From an uncultured Bulleidia sp. (lineage in GTDB: Bacteria; Bacillota_I; Bacilli_A; Erysipelotrichales; Erysipelotrichaceae), in contig CAKVBD010000001.1 in the NCBI GenBank assembly GCA_934725105.1, forward strand, positions 1 through 64,000: DNA of 64,000 nt, in the 5' to 3' direction. Position numbers and translations under genes: made by a program. Below the pieces are notes generated by a model that saw only the letters and a program-made list of their open reading frames with translations, was not told the origin of the DNA and did no database searches. Positions 26,628 through 34,988 of this stretch are shown here, in pieces (positions within the stretch are counted from its first letter, which is position 1; every line of letters starts with the position of its first letter).

Positions 26628-26826
26628 GCTTTGAGAATAAATAACCAGCTATTATTTATGCCCAATGGAAATATGATATATGGATTTATAAGAAAATCAA
26701 CATTGAAATCTGTAATAATTCATGCATGTATGGATTTTATGCCTGATTAATAAAATCTTAATGATTTGAAATCTATTTTCTTAAGGGACATATCAGTACA
26801 ATGAGAGTGTAAAGAAAGAGGGAAGT

Positions 26827-27519
26827 ATGGCAACGTTATTAATTGTGGATGATGAAAAGGATATCATATCTGCGTTAGAAATATATTTGAAACCAGAGGG
26901 GTATGAGATATTGACAGCGAATAGTGGAAAACAGGCTGTAGATATAATACATAGAGAACGAGTAGATTTAATTTTGATGGACATTATGATGCCTGAAATG
27001 GATGGGTATCAGGCAACAAGCAAGATTCGTGAAGAAAGTAATGTACCAATCATTTTTTTGACAGCGAAAAGTGAAGATACTGATATGATACTGGGATTGA
27101 ATATTGGGGCAGATGACTATATTACAAAGCCATTCAATCCAGCAGAAGTCATCGCAAGAGTAAGATCATGTCTTAGAAGATATACAGTGCTTGGCGGAAA
27201 TACGAATTCTTCCAATGTATTGAAGAATGGTGGTATTGAAATCAATGATGATTCGAAAACAGTAACAGTAGATGGAAATGTTATTTTGTTGACACCGGTG
27301 GAATATGACATCTTGTTATTATTGATGAAGAATATTGGAAAAGTATTTTCTTCTTCTGAAATTTATCAGAAAATCTGGAATGAACCATTTATGAATGGGG
27401 AAAATACAGTCGCAGTACATATTCGTCATCTAAGAGAAAAAGTGGAAATTAACCCAAGTGAACCTCGATACATCAAAGTTGTGTGGGGCAGAGGGTATAA
27501 GATGGAGAAATGCTTATGA
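26827..27519 (+). CDS. OmpR-family response regulator
   Basis: A 230-aa two-component regulator. The receiver domain occupies 1-115 with acidic pair DDEKD, phospho-acceptor Asp52 (LILMDIMMP), Thr in FLTAKS and Lys in YITKPF. A winged-helix DNA-binding domain spans about 130-228 (LTPVEYDILLLLMKN...VAVHIRHLREKVE). AGAGGGAAGT lies before the ATG. Its stop overlaps the histidine kinase start (ATGA). Signal and targets are unknown. Confidence 0.93.
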   Translation: MATLLIVDDEKDIISALEIYLKPEGYEILTANSGKQAVDIIHRERVDLILMDIMMPEMDGYQATSKIREESNVPIIFLTAKSEDTDMILGLNIGADDYITKPFNPAEVIARVRSCLRRYTVLGGNTNSSNVLKNGGIEINDDSKTVTVDGNVILLTPVEYDILLLLMKNIGKVFSSSEIYQKIWNEPFMNGENTVAVHIRHLREKVEINPSEPRYIKVVWGRGYKMEKCL

Positions 27520-29507
27520 AAAAGAGTGGAATTTGTAAAACGATTGGTGTGATACTGCTTGTGGTCTTTGGATCAATTGCGTGTTTCTTTGGTGGTGTGT
27601 CCTTGATTGAATATGAATATGGATGGGATAGTGAAGAGTATCTGCAGTCTTCAAGTGCGCAGGATGGGGTTGATTACAATATTCATAATAAATATTATGG
27701 AATTGTCGTTTCTGAAAAGAAGGTGAATGATTCTGTTGTTGAAGCTTTCGTGAGAGAAATCAGTAAGAACTTTGATTATTATGTTGAAAAATATGATGCG
27801 AAAACAAAGAGTTATGTCCCTTTAGTAGAGAGTAAAAACTATACAGAAGATTCTGACTATCTGCTTGTTAAAAAATATGGCATTGGTGATATTACGAATG
27901 CAGACAGTCAAAGAATGTTTGAAGGTGATGCATTTGAGAATAGTAATGTTGCGTATATTGTGCATGTTGGTGTGAATGAGCCAACTGTGAATGATGATAC
28001 ACAATTCTATCAGAGATATCAGGTTTATATGATGATTAAGCCATATACAGAAAATGCAATTACGTATACTGTTGCTTCTGCAGCTGTTATATTAATACTT
28101 CTTGTATATGAAACCATTGCGGCAGGACATACGAAAGAAGAAGATGGAATTCATTTATCATGGATTGATCGTATTCCATTTGATGTGTTTACATTTGTGA
28201 TGATTCTTGTTGGCTGTTGTGTTGTATTGATTGGCTCAGAACTGACATCAAGTGTTTCCTATATGATGTTTTATAAAGCATCACAGAGTTTTATTGAAGC
28301 TGGACTTCCTTTGATTGCATTTGTGATCTTGCTTGCTTTGGTTGTGTATGTGTATTACATATCGTTTGTGGTAAGAATCAAATCACATACATTGATTTCT
28401 AATAATGTGATTGTAAAAGCAATACAGTTTGTATATTATCCAGTGAAAAAAATTGTTTTGGAATTCTATGATGCATATTGTCATTCTTCTGAAGTCTGGA
28501 AGAAAGTAATTGCTGGTCTTGTTTGTATTTCATTTGTATTATTATTGATTTTCTTTGTTGCTGTTGCGGAAGCTGGTTCTGTATTCTTTGAATTGTTCAT
28601 TGTGGTTTTGATGATGGCGATGCTATATGGAGTATGGATTCTGATCAAAATCAACGCAGATACAAAAACATTGTTAACAGCTGCTGAGAAACTCGCAAAT
28701 GGAGAATTGGATTATCGTATCAGTGAAGAAGCGTTGAATCGTCTGCATGGCCCGTTTTATGAACATGCAAAGAACTTGAACTTGATCAGTGAAGGAATGA
28801 AAAAAGCGATTGAGAATGAATTGAAATCTGAAAGAATGAAAGCGGAATTGATCACAAATGTTTCGCATGATATCAAAACACCCTTAACATCCATCATTAA
28901 CTATGTGGATTTATTGTCAAAACCACATGAGGAAGAAAAGACACAGGAATATATTGATGTTCTGCAAAGACAGTCACAAAGATTAAAGAGACTGACAGAA
29001 GATGTTGTGGAAGCTTCAAAGGCAAGCAGTGGAAATATTCAGGTGCATATGGATATTGTATCCATCAAAGAAATCATTGAACAGGCAAGTGCAGAATACG
29101 AAGAGAGATTGAAAGAAAAGAATCTCACGCTGATTACAAAGATTCCAGAAGAAAAGATTGAAGTGGATGCGGATGGAAGACTACTTTGGAGAGTGCTTAG
29201 AAATGTATTTTCCAATGTGGCGAAGTATTCTATGGATCGCAGTCGTGTGTATATTGATGTTGTTGAAGATGGCGAAAATGTTATTACAACAATCAAGAAT
29301 ACTTCTAAGAATCAATTGAATATCACGGAAGAAGAATTGATGCAAAGATTTGTTAGAGGAGATAGTTCTAGACATACAGAAGGTTCTGGACTGGGATTGA
29401 ATATTGCGAAATCTTTGATGGATTTGATGCAAGGTTCCTTTGAGATTCAGATTGATGGAGATTTGTTTAAATCTGTCATTACTGTAAAAAAACATGAAGA
29501 AATTTAA
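27516..29507 (+). CDS. Membrane sensor histidine kinase
   Basis: A 663-aa kinase partner of the preceding regulator. A first membrane helix at about 8-30 is followed by an extracytoplasmic region to about 180 and several further helices (about 180-365). A HAMP-like linker leads to the dimerisation domain with His451 (NVSHDIKTPLTS), then an ATPase domain with an N-box around LRNVFSNVAKYS and G-box GSGLGLNIAKSL. I use ATG 27516, 8 nt after GGAG; ATG 27510 is too close to it. The multi-helix middle resembles the VanS/YvrG-like sensors that respond to envelope stress, but this is only suggestive. Confidence 0.9.
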   Translation: MKKSGICKTIGVILLVVFGSIACFFGGVSLIEYEYGWDSEEYLQSSSAQDGVDYNIHNKYYGIVVSEKKVNDSVVEAFVREISKNFDYYVEKYDAKTKSYVPLVESKNYTEDSDYLLVKKYGIGDITNADSQRMFEGDAFENSNVAYIVHVGVNEPTVNDDTQFYQRYQVYMMIKPYTENAITYTVASAAVILILLVYETIAAGHTKEEDGIHLSWIDRIPFDVFTFVMILVGCCVVLIGSELTSSVSYMMFYKASQSFIEAGLPLIAFVILLALVVYVYYISFVVRIKSHTLISNNVIVKAIQFVYYPVKKIVLEFYDAYCHSSEVWKKVIAGLVCISFVLLLIFFVAVAEAGSVFFELFIVVLMMAMLYGVWILIKINADTKTLLTAAEKLANGELDYRISEEALNRLHGPFYEHAKNLNLISEGMKKAIENELKSERMKAELITNVSHDIKTPLTSIINYVDLLSKPHEEEKTQEYIDVLQRQSQRLKRLTEDVVEASKASSGNIQVHMDIVSIKEIIEQASAEYEERLKEKNLTLITKIPEEKIEVDADGRLLWRVLRNVFSNVAKYSMDRSRVYIDVVEDGENVITTIKNTSKNQLNITEEELMQRFVRGDSSRHTEGSGLGLNIAKSLMDLMQGSFEIQIDGDLFKSVITVKKHEEI

Positions 29508-29580
29508 ATGGATTCCTGTGCTGCTTGGCAGTCTGATACCAATTCTAGTAGCACTTGTTATGGAAGAAATCATACATTGA
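29494..29580 (+). CDS. Possible 28-residue membrane microprotein
   Basis: A short frame starting 14 bp inside the kinase 3' end (different frame) and ending just before a terminator. It reads MKKFKWIPVLLGSL and then a hydrophobic run, finishing MEEIIH: a basic start, one membrane helix and an acidic end. The terminator at 29587 closes the operon right after it, which suggests the frame belongs to the transcript. There is no clear ribosome-binding site, so translation would rely on coupling to the kinase stop. Unproven. Confidence 0.45.
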   Translation: MKKFKWIPVLLGSLIPILVALVMEEIIH

Positions 29581-29586
29581 TGGAAG

Positions 29587-29615
29587 TGATTGCTTTTGGG
29601 CAATCATTTCTTTTG
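29587..29615 (+). terminator. Terminator of the two-component operon
   Basis: The stem TGATTGC/GCAATCA with a 6-nt loop is followed by TTTCTTTT. Confidence 0.75.
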
Positions 29616-29622
29616 TGATAGT

Positions 29623-30231
29623 ATGATTTATATGAAAATACAAAGAATTGATACATATGATGATTCTAGATTTACAAAAGATGCTTTATATCAACATGGC
29701 TGTTATCTTGTAGATGATGAACCATATGAAGTTGTAATTGTTTCTAAAAATGAAGCTGTGATTTGTGGAAAAGATCAGAATGTATATTGTGATGTGATTG
29801 ATTCCTTTCGTATACATGCCCCACACATTACTTGTTTTTATGATGTAAAGCATACAATCGTAAAAGAGTATGGAGTGCAGAAACTCTTTCGCATTGCACT
29901 TTCTATGATTCAGCCATCACAGTTTTATGTGGATCAAGATAAGCTTGATGCAGTTTCTCATTTTATCCAGCGGGAAGAGGATGTAATTATACAGGCTGGT
30001 AAATACAAAGACAGATGGATCTCTACGGATGGACATACTAGACTGTATGAAGCCTGTCGTAAAGGTTTTACATATGTGTATGGAATGGAAGATGAAATCA
30101 ATGCAGATATAATCTATTTTGTTGAAGAAGCACAAAAAAGAGGGATCTTTGTCCCTCAAGATATGATTGTATTAGACCACCAGCAATATATTGATCAATG
30201 GTTTGGATACTGCGAAGAATATTTTCAATGA
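29623..30231 (+). CDS. Hypothetical protein with ParB-like DGHTR motif
   Basis: About 202 aa from ATG 29623 (ATG 29632 is equally possible; neither has a clear ribosome-binding site). The TTG further upstream lies inside the terminator and is rejected. Residues about 135-150 read WISTDGHTRLYEACRKG, similar to the nucleotide-binding DGHHR/L motif of ParB/sulfiredoxin-fold proteins. The rest is unrecognised. Its end overlaps the convergent P1 peptidase by 7 bp. Function unknown. Confidence 0.65.
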   Translation: MIYMKIQRIDTYDDSRFTKDALYQHGCYLVDDEPYEVVIVSKNEAVICGKDQNVYCDVIDSFRIHAPHITCFYDVKHTIVKEYGVQKLFRIALSMIQPSQFYVDQDKLDAVSHFIQREEDVIIQAGKYKDRWISTDGHTRLYEACRKGFTYVYGMEDEINADIIYFVEEAQKRGIFVPQDMIVLDHQQYIDQWFGYCEEYFQ

Positions 30232-31193
30232 ATGTCTTTGTAGGACAAGACACCATACATAGATTCACTGTTCTTAACGGAAGCTGTAATTGCTTCTGAG
30301 AAGCATCTTGCGGCTAATGTACCAATAACATTGAGATCTGCTTTGACTTTACCAGATGCCATTGCATAAATCGTATCGCCATCAAATTCTGTATGAATTG
30401 GATTGATGGAACGTGCCATGCCGTCATGTGCCATAGAAGCAATCTTTGTGAGTTGTGTTTTATTGAAGGATGCATTTGTTAATACAATACCAATGGTTGT
30501 ATTTGTATGGAGCTGTGATTGCATCTGCATCATATACAATGCTTCTTCGCAATTTAAGAACTGTTTTGTGTTGTAGTCGATTGCTCCAGCAATCTGTGTT
30601 CCATTTGTATAGTCAAATACATCACCCATGCTATTGCATGCGACGATCACACCGACCTTAACATCTCCTAATTGATATGCACAAGATCCAACGCCTGTTT
30701 TCATCATATGTTCACTGCCGTATGCTTTACCGCATGTTGCTCCACATCCAGCACCAACATTACCATCTGCGTAGTTGTTATTTTCAGCATTCAGACATAC
30801 TTGATAGCCAAGTGACGCATCTGGTCGAATTGTATTTGTATGCATTTCTAAATCAAATAGACAAGACTGACAGACAATTGGCACAACACCACTGTCTGTT
30901 GGAAAACCAATTCCTTTTTCTTCCAGGTATTTTGTGACACCAATGGATGCTTCTAGGCCAAACGCACTGCCTCCAGATAGTAATACCGCATTGACACTGT
31001 CATTTGCGGCTAATGGATTTAATAGTCCACCTTCACGATTGGCAGGCCCTCCTCCACGAATATCTACGCCACATGTAGCGCCTTTATCTGTTGGAAGGAT
31101 AACAGTGCATCCCGTTGCACCTTCTGTGTATTCTGCATTTCCAATTTTAAAATCTGTAAGCTCATGAATGGATATTTGTTTTAAGATTGTCAT
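30225..31193 (-). CDS. P1 family (DmpA/S58-type) peptidase
   Basis: A 322-aa protein of the family that includes L-aminopeptidase D-amidase/D-esterase and beta-peptidyl aminopeptidases, which self-cleave into two chains. Family segments present: TGCTVILP, AVLLSGGSAFGLEAS near 68-82, GNVGAGCGATCGK, and IGIVLTNASFNKTQ near 245, the expected cleavage and nucleophile region (Thr here). Substrate unknown. On the minus strand, upstream of azlD's end; a purine-rich site (GAAAGAAG) precedes the ATG. Confidence 0.88.
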   Translation of the reverse strand: MTILKQISIHELTDFKIGNAEYTEGATGCTVILPTDKGATCGVDIRGGGPANREGGLLNPLAANDSVNAVLLSGGSAFGLEASIGVTKYLEEKGIGFPTDSGVVPIVCQSCLFDLEMHTNTIRPDASLGYQVCLNAENNNYADGNVGAGCGATCGKAYGSEHMMKTGVGSCAYQLGDVKVGVIVACNSMGDVFDYTNGTQIAGAIDYNTKQFLNCEEALYMMQMQSQLHTNTTIGIVLTNASFNKTQLTKIASMAHDGMARSINPIHTEFDGDTIYAMASGKVKADLNVIGTLAARCFSEAITASVKNSESMYGVLSYKDIH

Positions 31194-31244
31194 ATTTTAT
31201 CTTCTTTCCTACTCGATTCATTATAGCATCGAAATAAAGTATTC

Positions 31245-31553
31245 TTAGACGAAAAAGAATTCTAGCAGGAAGACTGTCATACAACAGGCACACGCAACAA
31301 CAGGTAATCCTTGATCAAAATATGCAAGCACAATTCCTACGCATAAAGATGCAATGCCGGCAATTTGTGAGTTTGTTGCCTGTACCATTGCGGGAAATGT
31401 CATGACTGCGAGTGTTACGTATGGAACATAGTATAAAAAGGATTTTAGAAACCTGTTTGTGATTGGCTTACGGATGAGTGTTAAAGGCAATACACGGATA
31501 CAGTAGCTTGTTAAAAATGAAACAAGAATATACATGAAAATGGAATGGTTCAT
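31245..31553 (-). CDS. azlD: Branched-chain amino acid transport protein, AzlD family
   Basis: A 102-aa membrane protein with about four helices, the small subunit of the AzlCD exporter for branched-chain amino acids or analogues. Family-like segments are RVLPLTLIRKPI and YYVPYVTLAVMTFPA. Its start overlaps the azlC stop by 4 bp, so the two are translationally coupled. Confidence 0.88.
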   Translation of the reverse strand: MNHSIFMYILVSFLTSYCIRVLPLTLIRKPITNRFLKSFLYYVPYVTLAVMTFPAMVQATNSQIAGIASLCVGIVLAYFDQGLPVVACACCMTVFLLEFFFV

Positions 31554-32254
31554 ACATCTTCCTCCTTGATGGGTTTTATAATCGAAGCAATGGATGCGAT
31601 GATGAGTGTTAATAGAATGATACGTGTACCACTAGAAAGTGAACGTATGCCTGGTAAGATCGTGCATAGATAGCTTGCAATAAAGGAAATCAATACAATG
31701 AATAGAATCGTATGATTCTTTTTGGATGGTGGAATGATAATCGCAAGGAACATTCCATATAAGGCTACAGATAGAGCGGAAACGATTATGGATGGTAAGA
31801 TGTTTCCTAATATGATTCCGCATGATGTTCCAATGGCCCATGGTAGTACAGAAGCTGCCATGGCTCCATAGAAGTACAATGGATTTAAATAGTCTTTTCT
31901 TGAGATTGCTAATGCAAATAATTCATCTGTGATGGCATAGCCAATGCATAGTCGATGAATTGTTTTTGTTTCTGGGGAGAGCTTTTGGGACAGGGAACAG
32001 CTCATTAACATGTAGCGTGCGTTTGCAATGAGCGTCATCAGGATCATTTCAAAGTACGATCCACTTGCGAGGATGACTTGTGTACCTGCGTATTCTCCTG
32101 CACTTGCAAGATTGCATAGAGACATGAAGAAGCCATCGATCCAGTTTAATCCTGCATTTTTCATCGCAATGCCTAATGCAAAAGAGACTGCGAAATATCC
32201 TAGTCCAATAGGAATGCCATCTTTGAAACCTTGTGTAAATTCTTTCTTGTTCAT
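31550..32254 (-). CDS. azlC: Branched-chain amino acid exporter subunit, AzlC family
   Basis: A 234-aa protein with several membrane helices. The family signature GFKDGIPIGLGYFAVSFALGI at the N-terminus and LMSCSLSQKL plus YAITDELFAL further in are conserved in AzlC. It pairs with AzlD for export. It is divergent from the broken LysR gene, a layout in which the LysR protein normally controls the transporter. Confidence 0.9.
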   Translation of the reverse strand: MNKKEFTQGFKDGIPIGLGYFAVSFALGIAMKNAGLNWIDGFFMSLCNLASAGEYAGTQVILASGSYFEMILMTLIANARYMLMSCSLSQKLSPETKTIHRLCIGYAITDELFALAISRKDYLNPLYFYGAMAASVLPWAIGTSCGIILGNILPSIIVSALSVALYGMFLAIIIPPSKKNHTILFIVLISFIASYLCTILPGIRSLSSGTRIILLTLIIASIASIIKPIKEEDV

Positions 32255-32289
32255 GAAAATAATAATATAGCATTCTTTTCATAAGTAAA

Positions 32290-32458
32290 ATGAATCATTA
32301 TAATAAATCCATAAGGAAAACTGATATGACTTCTAGATATAAGATTTTTATGAAAGTATTGGAATGCAGAAGTTTCTCGATTGCTTCGAAAGAAATTGGC
32401 TATTCGCAATCTGCGGTATCGCAGGCAATGAAATCTTTGGAGGAGGATACTTTAAGTA
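32290..32458 (+). pseudogene. LysR-family regulator, 5' remnant
   Basis: Encodes the helix-turn-helix head of a LysR regulator (SRYKIFMKVLECRSFSIASKEIGYSQSAVSQAMKSLEE pattern over residues 14-52, allowing for the break). The reading then enters foreign sequence and stops at 32478. The effector domain resumes at about 34427, beyond an IS607-type element. It lies divergent to azlC, so it probably once controlled azlCD. Confidence 0.85.
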
Positions 32459-32468
32459 ATTCAAAACG

Positions 32469-32497
32469 TTGTCAATAGTGAATAAATGTGTTAAAAT
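32469..32497 (+). promoter_or_regulatory. tnpA promoter
   Basis: TTGTCA, a 17-bp spacer and TAAAAT, close to sigma-A consensus, 22 bp before the tnpA start codon. It sits at the left end of the element. Confidence 0.65.
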
Positions 32498-32518
32498 ATA
32501 CTCATGGAGGGCGCTGTT

Positions 32519-33187
32519 ATGAACACATCTAATATCACTAATTACAAACCAAAAGATTTTGCTGAATTATTGGGTGTCTCAGTCAAAACGTTACAACGTT
32601 GGGATAGAGAGGGGATTCTGAAAGCAAATCGAACTCCGACTAAAAGGCGTTATTATACTTATGATCAATATCTTCAGTTTAAGGGCATAAATACTGAAAA
32701 CGATAATCGTCAGATTGTTATTTATGCCAGAGTATCTACAAGAAACCAAAAAGATGATTTACAAAACCAAGTAACTTTTTTACGTCAGTTTTGCAATGCT
32801 AAAGGTATCATTGTAGATCAATGTATTGAAGATTATGGAAGTGGGCTTAACTACAACCGTAAAAAGTGGAATCAATTATTAGATGAAGTAGTTGAACAAA
32901 AAATCAAAACTATCATAGTTACACATAAAGATAGATTTGTCAGATTTGGCTATGATTGGTTTGAAAAATTCTGTATGAAGTTCAATACAACCATAGTGGT
33001 AGTGAATAATGAAGAACTATCACCGCAAGAAGAACTTGTGCAGGATATTGTATCTATACTTCACGTTTTTTCTTGTAGATTGTACGGGCTTCGTAAGTAT
33101 AAAAAACAAATAGAAGGGGATGAGGAAATTGCTAAAGAGCTTCAAAACGGAAATAAATCCGACAGTCGAACAAAAAATCAAGATTAA
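32519..33187 (+). CDS. tnpA: IS607 family serine recombinase (TnpA)
   Basis: A 222-aa transposase. The N-terminal MerR-like helix-turn-helix (KPKDFAELLGVSVKTLQRWDREG, split pattern at about 9-31) is followed by a resolvase catalytic domain with Ser73 in YARVST and conserved KDRFVRFG. This HTH-before-catalytic order is the IS607 hallmark. I use ATG 32519, 8 nt after GGAGG. Its 3' end overlaps tnpB by 68 bp. Confidence 0.93.
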   Translation: MNTSNITNYKPKDFAELLGVSVKTLQRWDREGILKANRTPTKRRYYTYDQYLQFKGINTENDNRQIVIYARVSTRNQKDDLQNQVTFLRQFCNAKGIIVDQCIEDYGSGLNYNRKKWNQLLDEVVEQKIKTIIVTHKDRFVRFGYDWFEKFCMKFNTTIVVVNNEELSPQEELVQDIVSILHVFSCRLYGLRKYKKQIEGDEEIAKELQNGNKSDSRTKNQD

Positions 33188-34280
33188 CAAGACTATCGGC
33201 ACTTGTAGATATGTTTACAACTTCTATCTCGGTCACAACAAAGCTTTATACGATAAAGGTGAAAAGTTTATGACTGGCAAGAGTTTTAGCGTATGGCTCA
33301 ATAATGAGTACATTCCTAATAATCCTGATAAAATATGGATTAAAGAAGCATATTCAAAAGCTGTAAAAAAATCTATTGAAGATGGATGTACTGCATTTAC
33401 AAGATTTTTTAAACATCAAAGTGCTTTTCCTAATTTCAAAAAGAAAGGTAAGTCTGATGTAAAAATGTATTTCGTAAAGAATAATCCTAAAGACTGTAGA
33501 TGCGAGAGACATAGGTTAAACATACCCACTTTAGGTTGGGTACGCATTAAAGAAAAAGGCTATATACCAACAACGAAAGACGGATGGAAAATCAAAAGCG
33601 GTACAGTATCCATCAAAGCAGGCAAATATTATGTATCAGTTCTTGTAGAAATTCCCGATACTAAGATTGCTGATAAAAGTAATTACGGTATGGGAATTGA
33701 CCTGGGTTTGAAATACCTGGCGATTGTTTCTAATGGTAAAACTTATAAAAATATCAATAAGTCAGCAAGAGTAAAAAAATTGGAAAAGAAACTGCGCAGA
33801 GTACAAAGGTGTCTCTCACGCAAGTATGAAAATTTAAAGAAGGGAGAGTCCACTCAAAAGAATATACAAAAACAAAAGCTTAAAGTGCAAAAACTTCATC
33901 ATAAAATAGATAATATCCGTACTGACTATATCAATAAATCAATAACCGAGATAGTGAAAACCAAGCCATCCTATATAACTATTGAAGATTTGAATGTATC
34001 AGGAATGATGAAGAACAGACATCTATCAAAAGCTGTTGCATCGCAAAAGTTCTATGAATTTAGAACTAAGCTTAAAGCTAAGTGTGATGAAAATGGTATT
34101 GAATTAAGAGTCGTAGACAGATGGTATCCATCATCCAAAATATGTCACTGTTGTGGTGCTATCAAGAAAGATTTGAAGCTTTCAGATAGAATATACCGTT
34201 GTGATTGTGGCTATGTCGAGGATAGGGATTTTAATGCTGCTCTTAATCTAAGAGATGCTTTAACTTACGAAGTTGCATAA
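33120..34280 (+). CDS. tnpB: TnpB, RNA-guided nuclease of IS607-type element
   Basis: A 386-aa OMEGA/TnpB protein, related to the ancestor of Cas12. RuvC residues are all present: Asp194 (GIDLGLK), Glu289 (TIEDLNV) and the DRD at 368-370 (EDRDFNAALN). The zinc finger (CHCC...CDCG) lies between RuvC II and III. The N-terminal part has the usual TCRYVYNF-like segment. In studied relatives TnpB cuts empty donor sites to keep the element, using an RNA from the element's right end. The gene looks intact. GAAGGGG precedes the ATG. Confidence 0.93.
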   Translation: MRKLLKSFKTEINPTVEQKIKINKTIGTCRYVYNFYLGHNKALYDKGEKFMTGKSFSVWLNNEYIPNNPDKIWIKEAYSKAVKKSIEDGCTAFTRFFKHQSAFPNFKKKGKSDVKMYFVKNNPKDCRCERHRLNIPTLGWVRIKEKGYIPTTKDGWKIKSGTVSIKAGKYYVSVLVEIPDTKIADKSNYGMGIDLGLKYLAIVSNGKTYKNINKSARVKKLEKKLRRVQRCLSRKYENLKKGESTQKNIQKQKLKVQKLHHKIDNIRTDYINKSITEIVKTKPSYITIEDLNVSGMMKNRHLSKAVASQKFYEFRTKLKAKCDENGIELRVVDRWYPSSKICHCCGAIKKDLKLSDRIYRCDCGYVEDRDFNAALNLRDALTYEVA

Positions 34281-34430
34281 TAAACGCAAACGTAAGTATG
34301 TACTGCGGGCTATCGCAGGAATTTACGACTGTGGAGTGTACAAGAACTTGTGAGTAGCGTATTGTTTACAATCGCCAAAGCATACACAATGAAGCAGTAA
34401 GAAGTATCCGCAAGGACTTCAATTTCTCGA
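34281..34430 (+). ncRNA. Candidate TnpB guide RNA scaffold (omega/reRNA)
   Basis: About 150 nt after tnpB with no gene and several stems. It ends in the hairpin GAAG-TA-TCC-GCAA-GGA-CTTC (34406-34425), the kind of terminal hairpin found at the scaffold end of TnpB guides. If the parallel holds, the guide would start just after 34425, reading into the LysR flank. RNA ends are not visible from sequence. Confidence 0.55.
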
Positions 34431-34988
34431 TGTGTTTGAGTATATTTCAACACATTTTGAGTGGCAGAATATGATAATATTCATGAGTGGATCAGGAATG
34501 GTGAAGTTGATTTTGCTTTTATCAATCCAAAGGATTTTGATGATATTGAAATTGATGTGATCTATCATGATTATATGCTTGCGGTACTTCCTGTGGGGCA
34601 TCGTTTATGTAAGAAAGCATCTGTGCATTTAAAAGATTTGTGTGATGATCCTTTTATCTTGCTGGATGAAGGCAAGAACAGTGTTCCCTTAGATGCATTT
34701 CATCAATATGATCTGCAGCCATCCATTGCATATAAAGTGTATGATGATTATTCCATCTTAGCGATGGTGAAGCAAAATATGGGAATCAGTATGATGTATG
34801 GTCTTGTAGTGCGTGACTTTGAAAACAATGTTGTGATCAAGCCAATACAAGAAAATGTTGAAAGAACGATTGCGTTAGCTTGTTTAAAGAAAGAATATCT
34901 TTCCAAAGCAAGCAAACAGTTATATGAATATATACAGAAGAACGTGACAAAAATATTAGAAGATGGATTGTTGAAACATGAGAAATAG
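34427..34988 (+). pseudogene. LysR-family regulator, 3' remnant
   Basis: The frame 34461-34988 encodes a LysR effector-binding domain (NGEVDFAFINP, LAVLPVGHRL, PFILLDEG, and a MVKQNMGISMMYGLV helix), about 175 residues. The GTG at 34461 follows an in-frame stop, and no good ribosome-binding site is seen. Between the HTH remnant and this tail roughly 60-70 residues of a normal LysR protein are missing or out of frame. So the break is more than a clean insertion. Confidence 0.75.

Larger units (their letters stand above)
32455..34430 (+). mobile_element. IS607-type element (serine recombinase TnpA plus TnpB)
   Basis: It carries a tnpA of the small serine recombinase type, overlapped by tnpB in the order typical of IS607. 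The left boundary is put where LysR homology stops (near 32455) and the right just after the 3' hairpin at 34406-34425. IS607 elements have no terminal inverted repeats and make no target duplication, so the ends are approximate (a few bp). Both genes are intact. Confidence 0.85.

Noticed and set aside
33120..34280. TnpB as a possible Cas12 effector of a CRISPR system
   Set aside because: No CRISPR repeats or cas1/cas2 genes in the window, and an IS607 recombinase overlaps it. It is a transposon TnpB.
34461..34988. LysR tail as a functional stand-alone ligand-binding protein
   Set aside because: It starts at a GTG right after an in-frame stop, has no ribosome-binding site and lacks the DNA-binding part, so a remnant is the simpler reading.
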